Positions 22,651 to 35,050 of a DNA stretch of 64,000 nucleotides are shown here, one piece after another. Numbering within the stretch: the first letter of the stretch is position 1; the number at the start of each line of letters is the position of its first letter. The DNA is from Culex pipiens pallens (lineage: Eukaryota; Arthropoda; Insecta; Diptera; Culicidae). The notes under the pieces were generated by a model. That model did no database searches and was not told where the DNA came from. It saw only the letters and a program-made list of their open reading frames with translations. The stretch lies in assembly GCF_016801865.2 (NCBI RefSeq), contig NC_068939.1:154138240-154202239 (forward strand), written 5' to 3'. A program made the translations under genes and the position numbers.

Positions 22651-25600
22651 TACAAAATACAAAAATACAAAAATACAAAAATACAAAAATACAAAAATAC
22701 AAAAATACAAAAATACAAAAATACAAAAATACAAAAATACAAAAATACAAAAATACAAAAATACAAAAAATACAAAAATACAAAAATACAAAAATACAAA
22801 AATACAAAAATACAAAAATACAAAAATACAAAAATACAAAAATACAAAAATACAAAAATACAAAAATACAAAAATACAAAAATACAAAAATACAAAAATA
22901 CAAAAATACAAAAATACAAAAATACAAAAATACAAAAATACAAAAATACAAAAATACAAAAATACAAAAAATACAAAAATACAAAAATACAAAAAATACA
23001 AAAATACAAAAATACAAAAATACAAAAATACAAAAATACAAAAAATACAAAAATACAAAAATACAAAAATACAAAAATACAAAAATACAAAAATACAAAA
23101 ATACAAAAATACAAAAATACAAAAATACAAAAATACAAAAATACAAAAATACAAAAATACAAAAATACAAAAATACAAAAATACAAAAATACAAAAATAC
23201 AAAAATACAAAAATACAAAAAAATACAAAAATACAAAAATACAAAAATACAAAAATACAAAAAATACAAAAATACAAAAATACAAAAATACAAAAATACA
23301 AAAATACAAAAATACAAAAATACAAAAATACAAAAATACAAAAATACAAAAATACAAAAATACAAAAATACAAAAATACAAAAATACAAAAATACAAAAA
23401 TACAAAAAATACAAAAATACAAAAATACAAAAATACAAAAAATACAAAAATACAAAAATACAAAAATACAAAAATACAAAAATACAAAAATACAAAAATA
23501 CAAAAATACAAAAATACAAAAATACAAAAATACAAAAATACAAAAATACAAAAATACAAAAAATACAAAAATACAAAAATACAAAAATACAAAAATACAA
23601 AAATACAAAAATACAAAAATACAAAAATACAAAAATACAAAAAATACAAAAATACAAAAATACAAAAATAAAAAAATACAAAAATACAAAAATACAAAAA
23701 TACAAAAATACAAAAATACAAAAATACAAAAATACAAAAATACAAAATACAAAAATACAAAAATACAAAAATACAAAAATACAAAAATACAAAAATACAA
23801 AAATACAAAAATACAAAAATACAAAAATACAAAAATACAAAAATACAAAAATACAAAAATACAAAAATACAAAAAATACAAAAATACAAAAATACAAAAA
23901 TACAAAAATACAAAAATACAAAAATACAAAAATACAAAAATACAAAAAATACAAAAATACAAAAATACAAAAATACAAAAATACAAAAATACAAAAATAC
24001 AAAAATACAAAAAATACAAAAATACAAAAATACAAAAAATACAAAAATACAAAAATACAAAAAATACAAAAATACAAAAATACAAAAATACAAAAATACA
24101 AAAATACAAAAATACAAAAATACAAAAATACAAAAATACAAAAATACAAAAATACAAAAATACAAAAATACAAAAATACAAAAATACAAAAAATACAAAA
24201 ATACAAAAATACAAAAATACAAAAATACAAAAATACAAAAATACAAAAATACAAAAATACAAAAATACAAAAATACAAAAATACAAAAATACAAAAATAC
24301 AAAAATACAAAAATACAAAAAATACAAAAATACAAAAATACAAAAATACAAAAATACAAAAATACAAAAATACAAAAAATACAAAAATACAAAAATACAA
24401 AAATACAAAAATACAAAAATACAAAAATACAAAAATACAAAAATACAAAAATACAAAAATACAAAAATACAAAAAATACAAAAATACAAAAATACAAAAA
24501 TACAAAAATACAAAAATACAAAAATACAAAAATACAAAAATACAAAAATACAAAAATACAAAAATACAAAAATACAAAAATACAAAAAATACAAAAATAC
24601 AAAAATACAAAAATACAAAAATACAAAAAATACAAAAATACAAAAATACAAAAATACAAAAATACAAAAATACAAAAATACAAAAATACAAAAATACAAA
24701 AATACAAAAATACAAAAATACAAAAATACAAAAATACAAAAATACAAAAATACAAAAATACAAAAATACAAAAATACAAAAATACAAAAATACAAAAATA
24801 CAAAAATACAAAAATACAAAAAATACAAAAATACAAAAATACAAAAATACAAAAATACAAAAATACAAAAATACAAAATACAAAAATACAAAAATACAAA
24901 AATACAAAAATACAAAAATACAAAAATACAAAATACAAAAATACAAAAATACAAAAATACAAAAATACAAAAATACAAAAATACAAAAATACAAAAATAC
25001 AAAAATACAAAAATACAAAAATACAAAAATACAAAAATACAAAAATACAAAAATACAAAAATACAAAAATACAAAAATACAAAAATACAAAAATACAAAA
25101 ATACAAAAATACAAAAATACAAAAATACAAAAATACAAAAATACAAAAATACAAAAATACAAAAAATACAAAAATACAAAAAATACAAAAATACAAAAAT
25201 ACAAACATACAAAAATACAAAAATACAAAATACAAAAATACAAAAATACAAAAATACAAAAATACAAAAATACAAAAATACAAAAATACAAAAATACAAA
25301 AATACAAAAATACAAAAATACAAAAATACAAAAATACAAAAATACAAAAATACAAAAATACAAAAATACAAAAATACAAAAATACAAAAATACAAAAATA
25401 CAAAAATACAAAAATACAAAAATACAAAAATACAAAAATACAAAAATACAAAAATACAAAAATACAAAAATACAAAAATACAAAAATACAAAAATACAAA
25501 AATACAAAAATACAAAAATACAAAAATACAAAAATACAAAAATACAAAAATACAAAAATACAAAAATACAAAAATACAAAAATACAAAAATACAAAAATA

Positions 25601-26769
25601 CAAAAATACAAAAATACAAAAAATACAAAAATACAAAATACAAAAATACAAAAATACAAAAATACAAAAATACAAAAATACAAAAATACAAAAATACAAA
25701 AATACAAAATACAAAAATACAAAAATACAAAAATACAAAAATACAAAAATACAAAAATACAAAAATACAAAAATACAAAAATACAAAAATACAAAAATAC
25801 AAAAATACAAAAATACAAAAATACAAAAATACAAAAATACAAAAATACAAAAATACAAAAAATACAAAAATACAAAAATACAAAAATACAAAAATACAAA
25901 AATACAAAATACAAAAATAAAAAAATACAAAAATACAAAAATACAAAAATACAAAAATACAAAAATACAAAAATACAAAAATACAAAAATACAAAAATAC
26001 AAAAATACAAAAATACAAAAATACAAAAATACAAAAATACAAAAAATACAAAAATACAAAAATACAAAAAATACAAAAATACAAAAATACAAAAATACAA
26101 AAATACAAAAATACAAAAATACAAAAATACAAAAATACAAAAATACAAAAATACAAAAATACAAGAATAAAAAATACCAAAAATACAAAAATACAAAAAT
26201 ACAAAAATACAAAAATACAAAAATACAAAAATACAAAAATACAAAAATACAAAAATACAAAAATACAAAAATACAAAAATACAAAAATACAAAAATACAA
26301 AAATACAAAAATACAAAAATACAAAAAATACAAAAATACAAAAATACAAAAATACAAAAATACAAAAATACAAAAATACAAAAATACAAAAATACAAAAA
26401 TACAAAAATACAAAAATACAAAAATACAAAAAATACAAAAATACAAAAATACAAAAATACAAAAAATACAAAAATACAAAAATACAAAAATACAAAAATA
26501 CAAAAATACAAAAATACAAAAATACAAAAATACAAAAATACAAAAATACAAAAATACAAAAATACAAAAATACAAAAATACAAAAATACAAAAATACAAA
26601 AATACAAAAATACAAAAATACAAAAATACAAAAATACAAAAATACAAAAATACAAAAATACAAAAATACAAAAATACAAAAAATACAAAAATACAAAAAT
26701 ACAAAAATACAAAAATACAAAAATACAAAAATACAAAAATACAAAAATACAAAAATACATAAATACAAA
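22651..26769 (+). repeat. (AAAAATAC)n array, about 500 copies, right arm
   Basis: This is the reverse complement of the left-arm unit over 4.1 kb. Unlike the left arm it contains many 9-bp variants with six A residues (dozens of positions) and several 7-bp variants. There are a few substitutions, such as AATAAAAAAATAC near 23668 and 25919 and ACAAGAATAAAAAATACC near 26161. The arms are therefore complementary in unit but differ in length and variant pattern. The open frames of over 1000 codons are repeat artefacts. Confidence 0.97.
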
Positions 26770-27000
26770 AACAACAAAACTTCCTCCACTCAATCACTCC
26801 AAACAATCCCACCCATCCCCCCACTCTCAACTAAACACCACCCAACACAAAAACCACCCCAACCCCCCCCCAGCCTCACGTCACCCGACAAACGCACCAA
26901 AACAAAACCCCCCCGCAACCGCCCCCCCCCCCGTAACCCCCCCACCCCCACACCACCCCGCCCCCCACCGGGCCACCAACGCCACAATCCCCACGAAATC
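26770..27000. other. G-depleted, C/A-rich segment at the array edge
   Basis: The plus strand has about two G in the first 110 bases, then a slowly rising G content, with long C runs (up to about 12). T is also low. This strand asymmetry starts exactly where the array stops. It may be an assembly or base-calling artefact next to a low-complexity array, or a real skewed sequence. Confidence 0.6.
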
Positions 27001-28160
27001 ACTCAACCCCGAGAGCATATCAAACGGTACACTCTCCCATGACATTACACCGGCCGTGGTAATCGATTTCCACCGCAATCTCCCTTCTCCTTCACAAGCT
27101 TTCCACCTCAGCTGGACAAAAAAAAAACGCTTTGTTCTGTCCTCCCACCCTGAACGTATGATCGTGGAGCCTTTCTCCGTTAGATATTATTTTCCTTGAA
27201 GTGAGACTGAGTTTTCCCCTCGCGAAACGGAAGGGTTCTTTGGTCCAGCATTTCGTTATTGTTTTCATTTGTTAAAGCGCGCACGATCAAAATCAGTGCA
27301 CCCAGATCTGTTGTGTAGTACGGCGATCGATCGTTCAATAACTTTTATTATGATTGTTTGTTTTCTACCCTGAAGACCTCCGGGGATTAATCGGATCGGA
27401 ACTACACGGAAGGAAATTGGAAGAAAGTTTGTTTTATGAATTTATTCAAGAATTCATAAAAAGAAAACAAATTTAACAAAAAAAATAAAAAAACAGATGA
27501 ATAAAACGAAAATGGTAAATTCTACTAAAGTCAGCTCATCTGCATTTCCGAGCTCATTTCCCACCGTGTTTCACAGGTTTCAAGCGTTAAAAAAAAAAGC
27601 GCAATCCATAAACCTGAAATTATTATGTTATTTGTCGGCACTTGCTCCAGAGGGACCAAAGGGGAAAAATAAAGCAAGAAGCCTCCTTGCGAAATGCAAA
27701 ATAAAAAGGCAGCAGCACTAAGTAGTACCCCGGCAAAGTGAATGCCTTCGGGGATTTCACGCCGATTCTTGTCCCGATAAAACCATTCCCGCTTCAACTT
27801 TTTTTTCTGAATGCATTTTTCCCTTCAATAACTCTCGGCGTCGCACGTGGCCACCAGAGGGGGCAGGGGAGGCACAAAATCGGTGATCTGTGAAATTTTC
27901 CACCTCAGCTGCAAACACACAGGTCGTAAGTTCTTCGGCAGGTCTGAACTTCCGGCAAAATCGTGACGAAACACGGCCGTGGCCGGGAAATGAACCGCAA
28001 ATCGAATGTTTATTGAGCTGTGATGCCCCCCTGGCGAGTTGCGCAGGTGGGAGGTCGTACCGTGGAGTGTTTCTCATTTGCAGAACTGACAGGTGCAAAG
28101 TGTCGTTGGAAGGTGGAACCGGTGCGAGGCTATTGACAGAAAAATGATTCCATGAGGGCA
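27001..28160. other. GC-moderate non-coding sequence
   Basis: Frames of 70-134 codons exist on both strands but overlap each other and have no family signature. No promoter, splice pair or RNA gene is supported. Confidence 0.45.
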
Positions 28161-29671
28161 ATAGCTTTAAAATAGGCTCTTCAATATTTTATGGTGAAAA
28201 AAGTTTTGATATGGAAAAAGAAATCATTATTTTTACATTAAAATTAGAATATTTTCTAAATTGGCTCAAATGTGAAGTATCAACATAATAAAGTCTGTTT
28301 TAAACTGTTTGGCATAAGTAAGGCTACCAAATTATGTTGAGCAAAAATCCGTACATTTTGCTGATATGATCCCAAAAACTGTTAAAAAATTGCTGAGATA
28401 AATTTGATAAATCATAAAGACCTGAAAATATAAAACTGTGCCGTATTTTACAAAAGTTTCCTTATTTTACATTGTAATATCAGAGTCAGAGATGTTTTGC
28501 ACGGTTCAAAAATATTCTCAAAATAAACGTTCGAGTCGAGTGTTTTCACAAAAACATTTGTTAATTAAGAATTTCACAAGTTTCTGGTAGCATTTGGATC
28601 TTTTATTGGATAAATATGTTTTGTAAGGAATTAGAAAATAACAACTACTGATAATCAACTGAGGCAAACACGAAAAGCTATCCCAATTAACCTTTAAAGT
28701 CAAACTGACCTTTAAATAAAAATGACTAATCAGCAAAAGCTTAGGCCAAATCAAAAAGCCATTCAATTAAAAAAAATGTTTATTTTATTATAAAATTCTG
28801 TACAAATTCGTATTAAATAAAAAAAAACTCGTATTAAAATCTGCCCTGTTGTACGGAAAGAAAAATCTGTAAATTTGGTAGGTTAAGGCATGAAAGTAGT
28901 TTTTAATTTAGTAAAAATTAAAAATTGTCAACATTTAGTTAAACTTTGCCAAAAACAATTATTTTAAAATCGATGGATTATCATTATTATTTTTTTATCG
29001 TAATTAAAAAAAAAAACTAATTTTCATAAAATACCGTATTTTTGCGAAAATACTAAATTTTCAAAAGTAGCATTTTGGGTACCAAAATGAAGCAAAATTT
29101 TGTCATAAATGGAATACTTGCTGGAAATAATATTTTGCAATATGGCTATCAAGTGAAATTTGGTATGAACTTTCGCTTTAGGCCGATGCAAATATTCTTG
29201 AAAGTTTTTGTCAAATGTTTCAAAATGCATTTTACACTAGGTCTGTTGTTTTGCCATCATTAGTCTTCAAAAAAAAAAGTAAGATTTGACAAAAACAAAA
29301 ATTTTAGCGAAAAAATCTTTTTGCGATACTGAACATAGAAATTTACAAAAATTCAAAATGTTTTTGAACTAAACCAAACATTTTAAAATGATTCTCAACG
29401 CAGAAGAATGCATTTTAAGTTGATTCAAGCTGTAGCAATAATAACTCCATTGACATTTTCAAGATTTAAAAAAAAATGTTTGCCCTTTGATTTTTCGGGA
29501 CGGTATTAATAATATTTGAAGCATTTGTACCAGCATTATTAGAGTAAATGTTAGTTAAAACATACAAAAAAAACACTTATAAAAAATAAATAAAATAATT
29601 AATTTTTGACCAGAATGGTCGATAAATTGTTGATAAAATTGTCTATTGTCATAAAATAAAAAAAAAATATG
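28161..29671. other. AT-rich sequence with one interspersed motif
   Basis: Non-coding. At 29178-29212 it contains GGCCGATGCAAATATTCTTG, followed by AAAGTTTTTGTC. Related words recur at about 49062, 49497, 49915 and 54636, marking a local repeat family. Confidence 0.55.
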
Positions 29672-29945
29672 TACAGTCCAGACTTAATCATCCAAAGTCT
29701 CGATTATCCGAAGTTCAATTAACCGAAGGTTTGTATGGGACTTTGGATAATCGAATCACGAAATTTTATTTTATTTTCTTACTTTTAACATCAAATTCGA
29801 GTTCTGCGACCCCATTTTAAATTGAAAAATCAATTTTTCAATATGTTATCACCGCCATTTTGGCCGACATCTTGGATTCAAAAATTCTGAATAATATTAA
29901 AGTAGTTTATGCGTCATACTTAAGAGCGAGTTTTTCACCAATGTG

Positions 29946-31522
29946 TAACAGGTCGTATCGAGGTGCTCCGATTTGGATGAAACTTTCAGCGTGGGTGGGT
30001 CTCGTGGCGCAGGGGTAGCGGCTTCGGCTGCCGATCCCGATGATGCTATGAGACGCGGGTTCGATTCCCGCCTTATCCACTGAGCTTCTATCGGATGGTG
30101 AAGTAAAACGTCGGTCCCGGTTTCTCCTGTCTCGTCAGAGGCGCTGGAGCAGAAATCCCACGTTAGAGGAAGGCCATGCCCCGGGGGGCGTAGTGCCAAT
30201 AGTTTCGTTTTTTTTTTTTTTTTTCAGCGTTTGTTTGTCTATACATGAGATGAACTCATGCCAAATATGACCTCTCTACGACAAAGGGAAGTGGGGTAAA
30301 ATGGGCTTTGAAGTTTGAGGTCAAAAAAACATAAAAAATCTTAAAATTGCTCGCATTTCCGTAAAACTTCATCAATTCCAACTCCCTTAGATGCATTCGA
30401 AAGGTTTTTTAAAGCACTTCAAAATGTGTAATAGACATCCAGGATTGGTTTGAAATTTTCTCTTAGCTTTTGCAAATTACTGTCAAAAATAGATTTTTTT
30501 TAAACCCTAATATCTTTTTCCAACAGCCTCCAACACCCATACTCTCATAGGTCAAAAGATAGGTAATTTCATGGACTATAAGCCTATGGTATTAACTTTT
30601 TGGCCAATCGCAGTTTTTCTCATAGTTTTTCGATTTTTCTACAATAAACAATTTACAACGTTAGCTTTTACCCTGCTGCCCTCCATAGCGGCACTTTTTG
30701 GTCTCAATTTTGTCTTATTCGGAATCCTCGGACAATTTCACGTAAATTGGAAGTATTGGAGTTGTAAATTTGATTGGAAAAATTGCCATTTAGAATGAAT
30801 TAAAATATTTTTTATCAATTTGTTGGATTCGGGGTAAAACAGGTTTTCGCCTACTTGATACAGCATTTGACGTATTGATCATAGGGTAAATAAAATATAT
30901 TTCTTTTTTTCAAAAATGTTTTATTTAATTATTATTTAAATCAAAATTACAATTCCAATACTTCTAATTTACGTGAAATTTTCCGAGGATTCCGAATAAG
31001 ACAAAATTGAGACCAAAAAGTGCCGCTATGGAGGCCAGCAGGGTAAAAACTAACGTTGTAAATTGTTTGTTGTAGAAAAATCGAAAAACTATGAGAAAAA
31101 CTGCGATTGGCCAAAAAGTTAATACCATAGGCTTATAGTCCATGAAATTGCCTATCTTTTGACCTATGGGAGTATGGGTGTTGAAGGCTGTTGGAAAGAG
31201 ATATTAAGGTTTAAAAAAAATCTATTTTTGACAGTAATTTACAAAAGCTAAGAGAAAATTTCAAACCAATCCTGGATGTCTATGGCACATTTTAAAGTGC
31301 TTCAAAAAACCTTTCGAATGCATCTAAGGGAGTTGGAATTGATGAAGTTTTAGGGAAATGCGAGCAATTTTAAGATTTTTTATGTTTTTTTGACCTCAAA
31401 CTTCAAAGCCCGTTTTACCTTTGTCGTAGAGGGCTCATATTTGGCATGAGTTCATCTCATGTATAGACAAACAAACGCTGAAAGTTTCATCCAAATCGGA
31501 GCACCTCCATACGACCTCTAGC
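29946..31522. repeat. Long inverted repeat inside the pogo-like element
   Basis: The left arm runs from about 29946 to 30785 (interrupted by the SINE) and the right arm from about 30938 to 31522. Arms match at high identity, for example CGGAATCCTCGGA against TCCGAGGATTCCG. A loop of about 150 bases separates them. The frame at 30571-30798 is a frame of the arm, not a gene. Confidence 0.85.
29992..30221 (+). mobile_element. tRNA-derived SINE with poly-T tail
   Basis: The head contains an A box (TGGCGCAGGGG at 30005-30015) and a perfect T-arm with B box (GCGGGTTCGATTCCCGC), which are RNA polymerase III internal promoter elements. A body of about 130 bases and a T-run follow. The 8-base word TTTCAGCG flanks both sides (29984-29991, 30222-30229). 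The empty site, without the SINE, is preserved in the opposite arm near 31485. A Feilai-type culicine SINE is likely, but the family name is inference. Confidence 0.85.
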
Positions 31523-31558
31523 ACAAACCGAGCAATATTTACAAATACTGCCTCTTAA

Positions 31559-32252
31559 GGGTTTACATACATGTAGAAAATCATAAAATTTCATGTTACA
31601 GAAAGTTCACTAAATTCACTAAAAAGATGATTTTCAATCACTCCTGAAAGTTTCATGAAGATATTTCGTGACTGAACTGAGTAAGAGACGATTTAAGTTC
31701 ACAATTTTGCCATGCGCAAAGCGAACTGTCAAACTTTGTGAACGTTTTTCTCTAAACACCGAGTTGATTTACGGGTGCCACGATATCTCGAGATGGGATG
31801 GACCAAATTGGCTGAAATTCGGGATGAAGACTCCCAAGACATATCCCGTGTGCATGATGAAGCCCGATTTTGAAATTTTGCTTTTTAAAAAAAACAAAAA
31901 TCAAATACTGACGATTTTTTAAAAGAAAAACAAAACTATACTTTTAACTTTTTTTAAATTAAGTTTTTAAAAATCGGCCTTCGTCATGCGCACAGGACTG
32001 GTTTAACGAGTCTTCACCAAAATGTTGAGCTAATTTGGTCAAGCAGTGTTGAGATATCGTGGCACCCGTTTTTTAAAACTGCTAACTTAAAATAGCTATA
32101 TCTCGGCAATGGTACACCCAAATGTCTTCAGATTTATATTTTTAATAGATGAAAATGTATTTTTTAATCTCCTGTAAAAAGATTAAAAAAAGTTTTATTG
32201 TGTGATCATACCAACCTCTGACATTTTTGACGTTTTACATATATGTAACCCC
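31559..32252. mobile_element. TTAA-flanked foldback MITE (piggyBac-type target), 694 bp
   Basis: TTAA lies at 31555-31558 and 32253-32256. The ends, GGGTTTACATACATG and the complement GGGGTTACATATATG, are inverted repeats. The arms continue inward and share GGGTGCCACGATATCTC. TTAA duplication is characteristic of piggyBac. No transposase is present; the 84-codon frame at 31668 is a frame of the arm. Confidence 0.75.
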
Positions 32253-32959
32253 TTAAGTTAAATTTAAATTATTAAAAAAATCCTGATTCGATTATCCGAA
32301 GCGAAACTTATCGGAAACCTTCGGATAATCGAGTCTGGACTGTATGTTGTTTGAATAGAAAGGTTTGAACTTGAATTCCTACAAAAAACTACAACAAATC
32401 TTAAGTATAATTGAAATACTTAAAAAAGTATAATTGGATTTCATTAAACAAAGTTTTAACTGAATACTGGCAACACTGGCAAAAGTATTGAACACTTAGG
32501 TAAAATTATTACTTTTCCAGACCAACTGTTGTGAATCACATTTCTATAGAATTTGGAAAGACAATATTTTCCAAAATATTATTAAAATGATGAACTAGCA
32601 ACACTGTACGGAGATATCGTACCTAAGAGGGATATACAATTCTTTTTTAAAGACAAAGTTTGAAATAGAAAAAATCTTTGCATATCATTTGAAAACCCGT
32701 TTAAAAACTATTCATTAATCGAAATTTAAGTAGATTTTGATAAAACATTAATTTAAAAGTTCCAACCAAATATTCCAAAGGATTCCAAACACAACTTGCG
32801 AACATGGAAATAATTAAAGCTCATAGTGATAATTGTAAAAAAACGTCGGTACGTTCAATGAATTGCCCTTTTCCTGATCATTTTTCCCTCTCGAAAGTTT
32901 CTCACGCTGGACGCCATTGCATAAGTACCTACTCCTCACTTGATATTTGTCCAATTGCG

Positions 32960-33030
32960 ACCACTGAGATGGGGATCACTTACCTGCAAAGAGAGTAAAA
33001 GAAACAAACGAAAGACACGAATTAGTGGAG
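32960..33030 (-). promoter_or_regulatory. Recursive splice site (zero-length exon) candidate
   Basis: On the minus strand the sequence reads CTAAT, then a pyrimidine tract of about 30 bases, then TTTGCAG joined directly to GTAAGTG (junction 32984/32983). A full acceptor fused to a full donor is the ratchet-point consensus known from very long Drosophila introns. It implies a long minus-strand intron here. No open frame suggests a normal exon. Confidence 0.55.
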
Positions 33031-34870
33031 GTTTTAAAATATCAACAATAGCAGCATAAAACACTGCATCTTATTTCAAAGGCAGAGAGTAAAGGCCCGT
33101 TACGGCCGATGCATTCGTGCCACAATCACGCGTGGAAGGGCCTTATTAAGCTGTCAAAAAATTTGACTGCTCCGACTTCTAATGACACCTTGTGGCGGCC
33201 GCGCGCTAAGACAACATCAACGACGGAAAATAAATAATAGAAAATGCCACACCGAGCGCGCCGAGGATCACCCCCTCTGGGAATGAGTATCGAGAAGGAG
33301 GGGGTAAAAAGAACACATTTTTCACTCATTGGTGATCGCAATCACGATTCCCGACATAAATCCTCTCGCTGTCCTCCGCCACAGCCGCCTCCCGAAAGCG
33401 CCAATTATCTGGGAATAAATTTGAAATAAGTGTTCCCAGCCGCACCATTAAGTAACAGTTCGTGCCTCTAATGCCCAATTAAACAAGCTCTTCAGGGGTC
33501 CGCGGCGACCTGTGATATGTGAAACTGCCATCCCAAAATGAATATGTTTGTTTGTGTTTTGTTTCCAACCTGCCGACGCGCCACCCTGATAGGAAGGCAG
33601 TCGTCGGTGGTGGCTCCGAATGGAACGTTTTACTTAAGCTTCAGTTAAGCGCACTCTGCAGGAGTGTACTACTTGTTTGCTTAGGGTAGTGTTACTTATT
33701 TTTGGTCAATTAATTAGGTCTGCTTTTGTTGAGCTTTTTTATAACATCCCAGCTCGGTTGGCATGTCGTCGTGTGTTGGCATTATGATGAACTGGTGTTT
33801 TTTCTCTGAAAACTAGTTCATCCTCAAAACATCTTTTAACTGTCTTCTGGAATAGTCGACGACGTGCCTTCAAAGGTGCATTGCTATGGAAAAGTTGAAT
33901 TCGAAACAAAACAACTCCAATTTAAAACGAAAAGTTAGAACAATTTTTTTTCAATGTGTTTCCACATTCCCGACGACGTGCCTTCCATGCTGTAATGCTA
34001 TGAAGAGGTCTTGTAGGTGCTATGAGGAGAAGTGCCTCAGTTTCGGTCAACAAAGCCCCCCTCTACCCTATTCCCACCGTTGTTGACGCATTCAAAACGC
34101 CCTGCACGAAGAGGTCTGGCGTTTGTGCATGTGCGCGCGCGCCACCTTAAAACTATTTGGGCTCTCTGTGATTTGAAGCGCGCGAACTAAAACTTAAAAG
34201 CCGCCCCGCACTTCAAGTGTGGCTTTTTCAAATGTGCACCATGCTGCGAAATGGAAAACTTTCCATTTCCCAAACCAACTTGGCAATTGGCAACATTTAT
34301 TTGCTCGCTCGCTCTCCCTCTCTATCTGAATTTAGATGCTGAAACTATTAAGTCATTTTATTGTCAATTTGGGTGCGACGGTTTGCACGTGGAAAAGTTG
34401 CACTGTGAAATCAAAAGTCAAAAAAAAATCTAATATCAATCTAGTCAAACAACAGGTTTTCCAAGCATCAAGCAAACCACTTCTAACCCTTCGATCTCTA
34501 GCTATGATAAGTTGACAGTTTTTGCACGTACCATATTTTATGTGGATTCGATTGGTGGGATTGAACGTGACTGCCAATGTCGACCACCAGTCACTGTGGC
34601 TCTGTAAGGTTGAACAAACCGTACGCGGTGACAATACGGTGTTATGAATGATAATTTGGTTGCTTTCTTACGGTGGTCAGTTATAAAATTAGTGTTTTAT
34701 ATGCACAACTAGGTATAACAAAAGCTTGAGAGTAATAGCATTTTTTATTGTTGGTATCATTATGTAATTGAAGGCACGTGTTTCCGCAAAAAAAACCCAA
34801 TCAGATTTAAAATCAATAATTTGAAGAGATTTTGGAAATTGCCTTTGAATAATTAAAAAATAATTCAGTC
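33031..34870. other. GC-moderate non-coding sequence
   Basis: Composition varies and there are several GC-rich islands (33100-33650, 33990-34250). The word CGACGACGTGCCTTC occurs twice (near 33857 and 33973), with similar flanks, indicating a local duplication. Frames of 60-93 codons are not protein-like. Confidence 0.45.
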
Positions 34871-34871
34871 C

Positions 34872-35050
34872 ATCTTTTCATTTCATTTCATTTCATTTAT
34901 TGGATTGTTTTGGCAAAAACATCAGTGCAGTAATTATCCTAAGCTGAGATATGGGGTACCTTTCAACAGCTGACTAATTCAAACAGTGTTTAGAGTTTAC
35001 TGGTACACGGGAGAAAAATTGAGCAGGGGAAGGAAAAAAATTACAAAATA
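34872..35050 (-). mobile_element. 3' end of a LINE-like element with (AAATG)n tail
   Basis: On the minus strand, AATCCAATAAATG is followed by repeats of AAATG (34903-34875). A polyadenylation-like AATAAA leading into a pentamer tail is typical of non-LTR retrotransposon 3' ends. The upstream body to about 35050 is unique here and non-coding, so this is a short 5'-truncated fragment. Confidence 0.45.

Larger units (their letters stand above)
29674..32342. mobile_element. pogo/Tc1-mariner-like non-autonomous element, 2.67 kb, with nested insertions
   Basis: The left end is CAGTCCAGACT, with CTCGATTATCCGAAG close by. The complement of the right end is CAGTCCAGACTCGATTATCC. TA lies outside both ends (29672-29673 and 32343-32344). 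TA duplication plus CAG termini is the pogo/Tc1-mariner pattern. The interior is a long inverted repeat with no transposase. It holds a SINE (29992-30221) and a TTAA-flanked element (31559-32252), giving a three-layer nest. Confidence 0.8.

Noticed and set aside
19973..26830. Open frames of 700-2285 codons on both strands
   Set aside because: They arise because the 8-base unit repeats as a stop-free 24-base cycle. The translations are monotonous CIFVFLYF or KYKNTKIQ repeats with no gene context.
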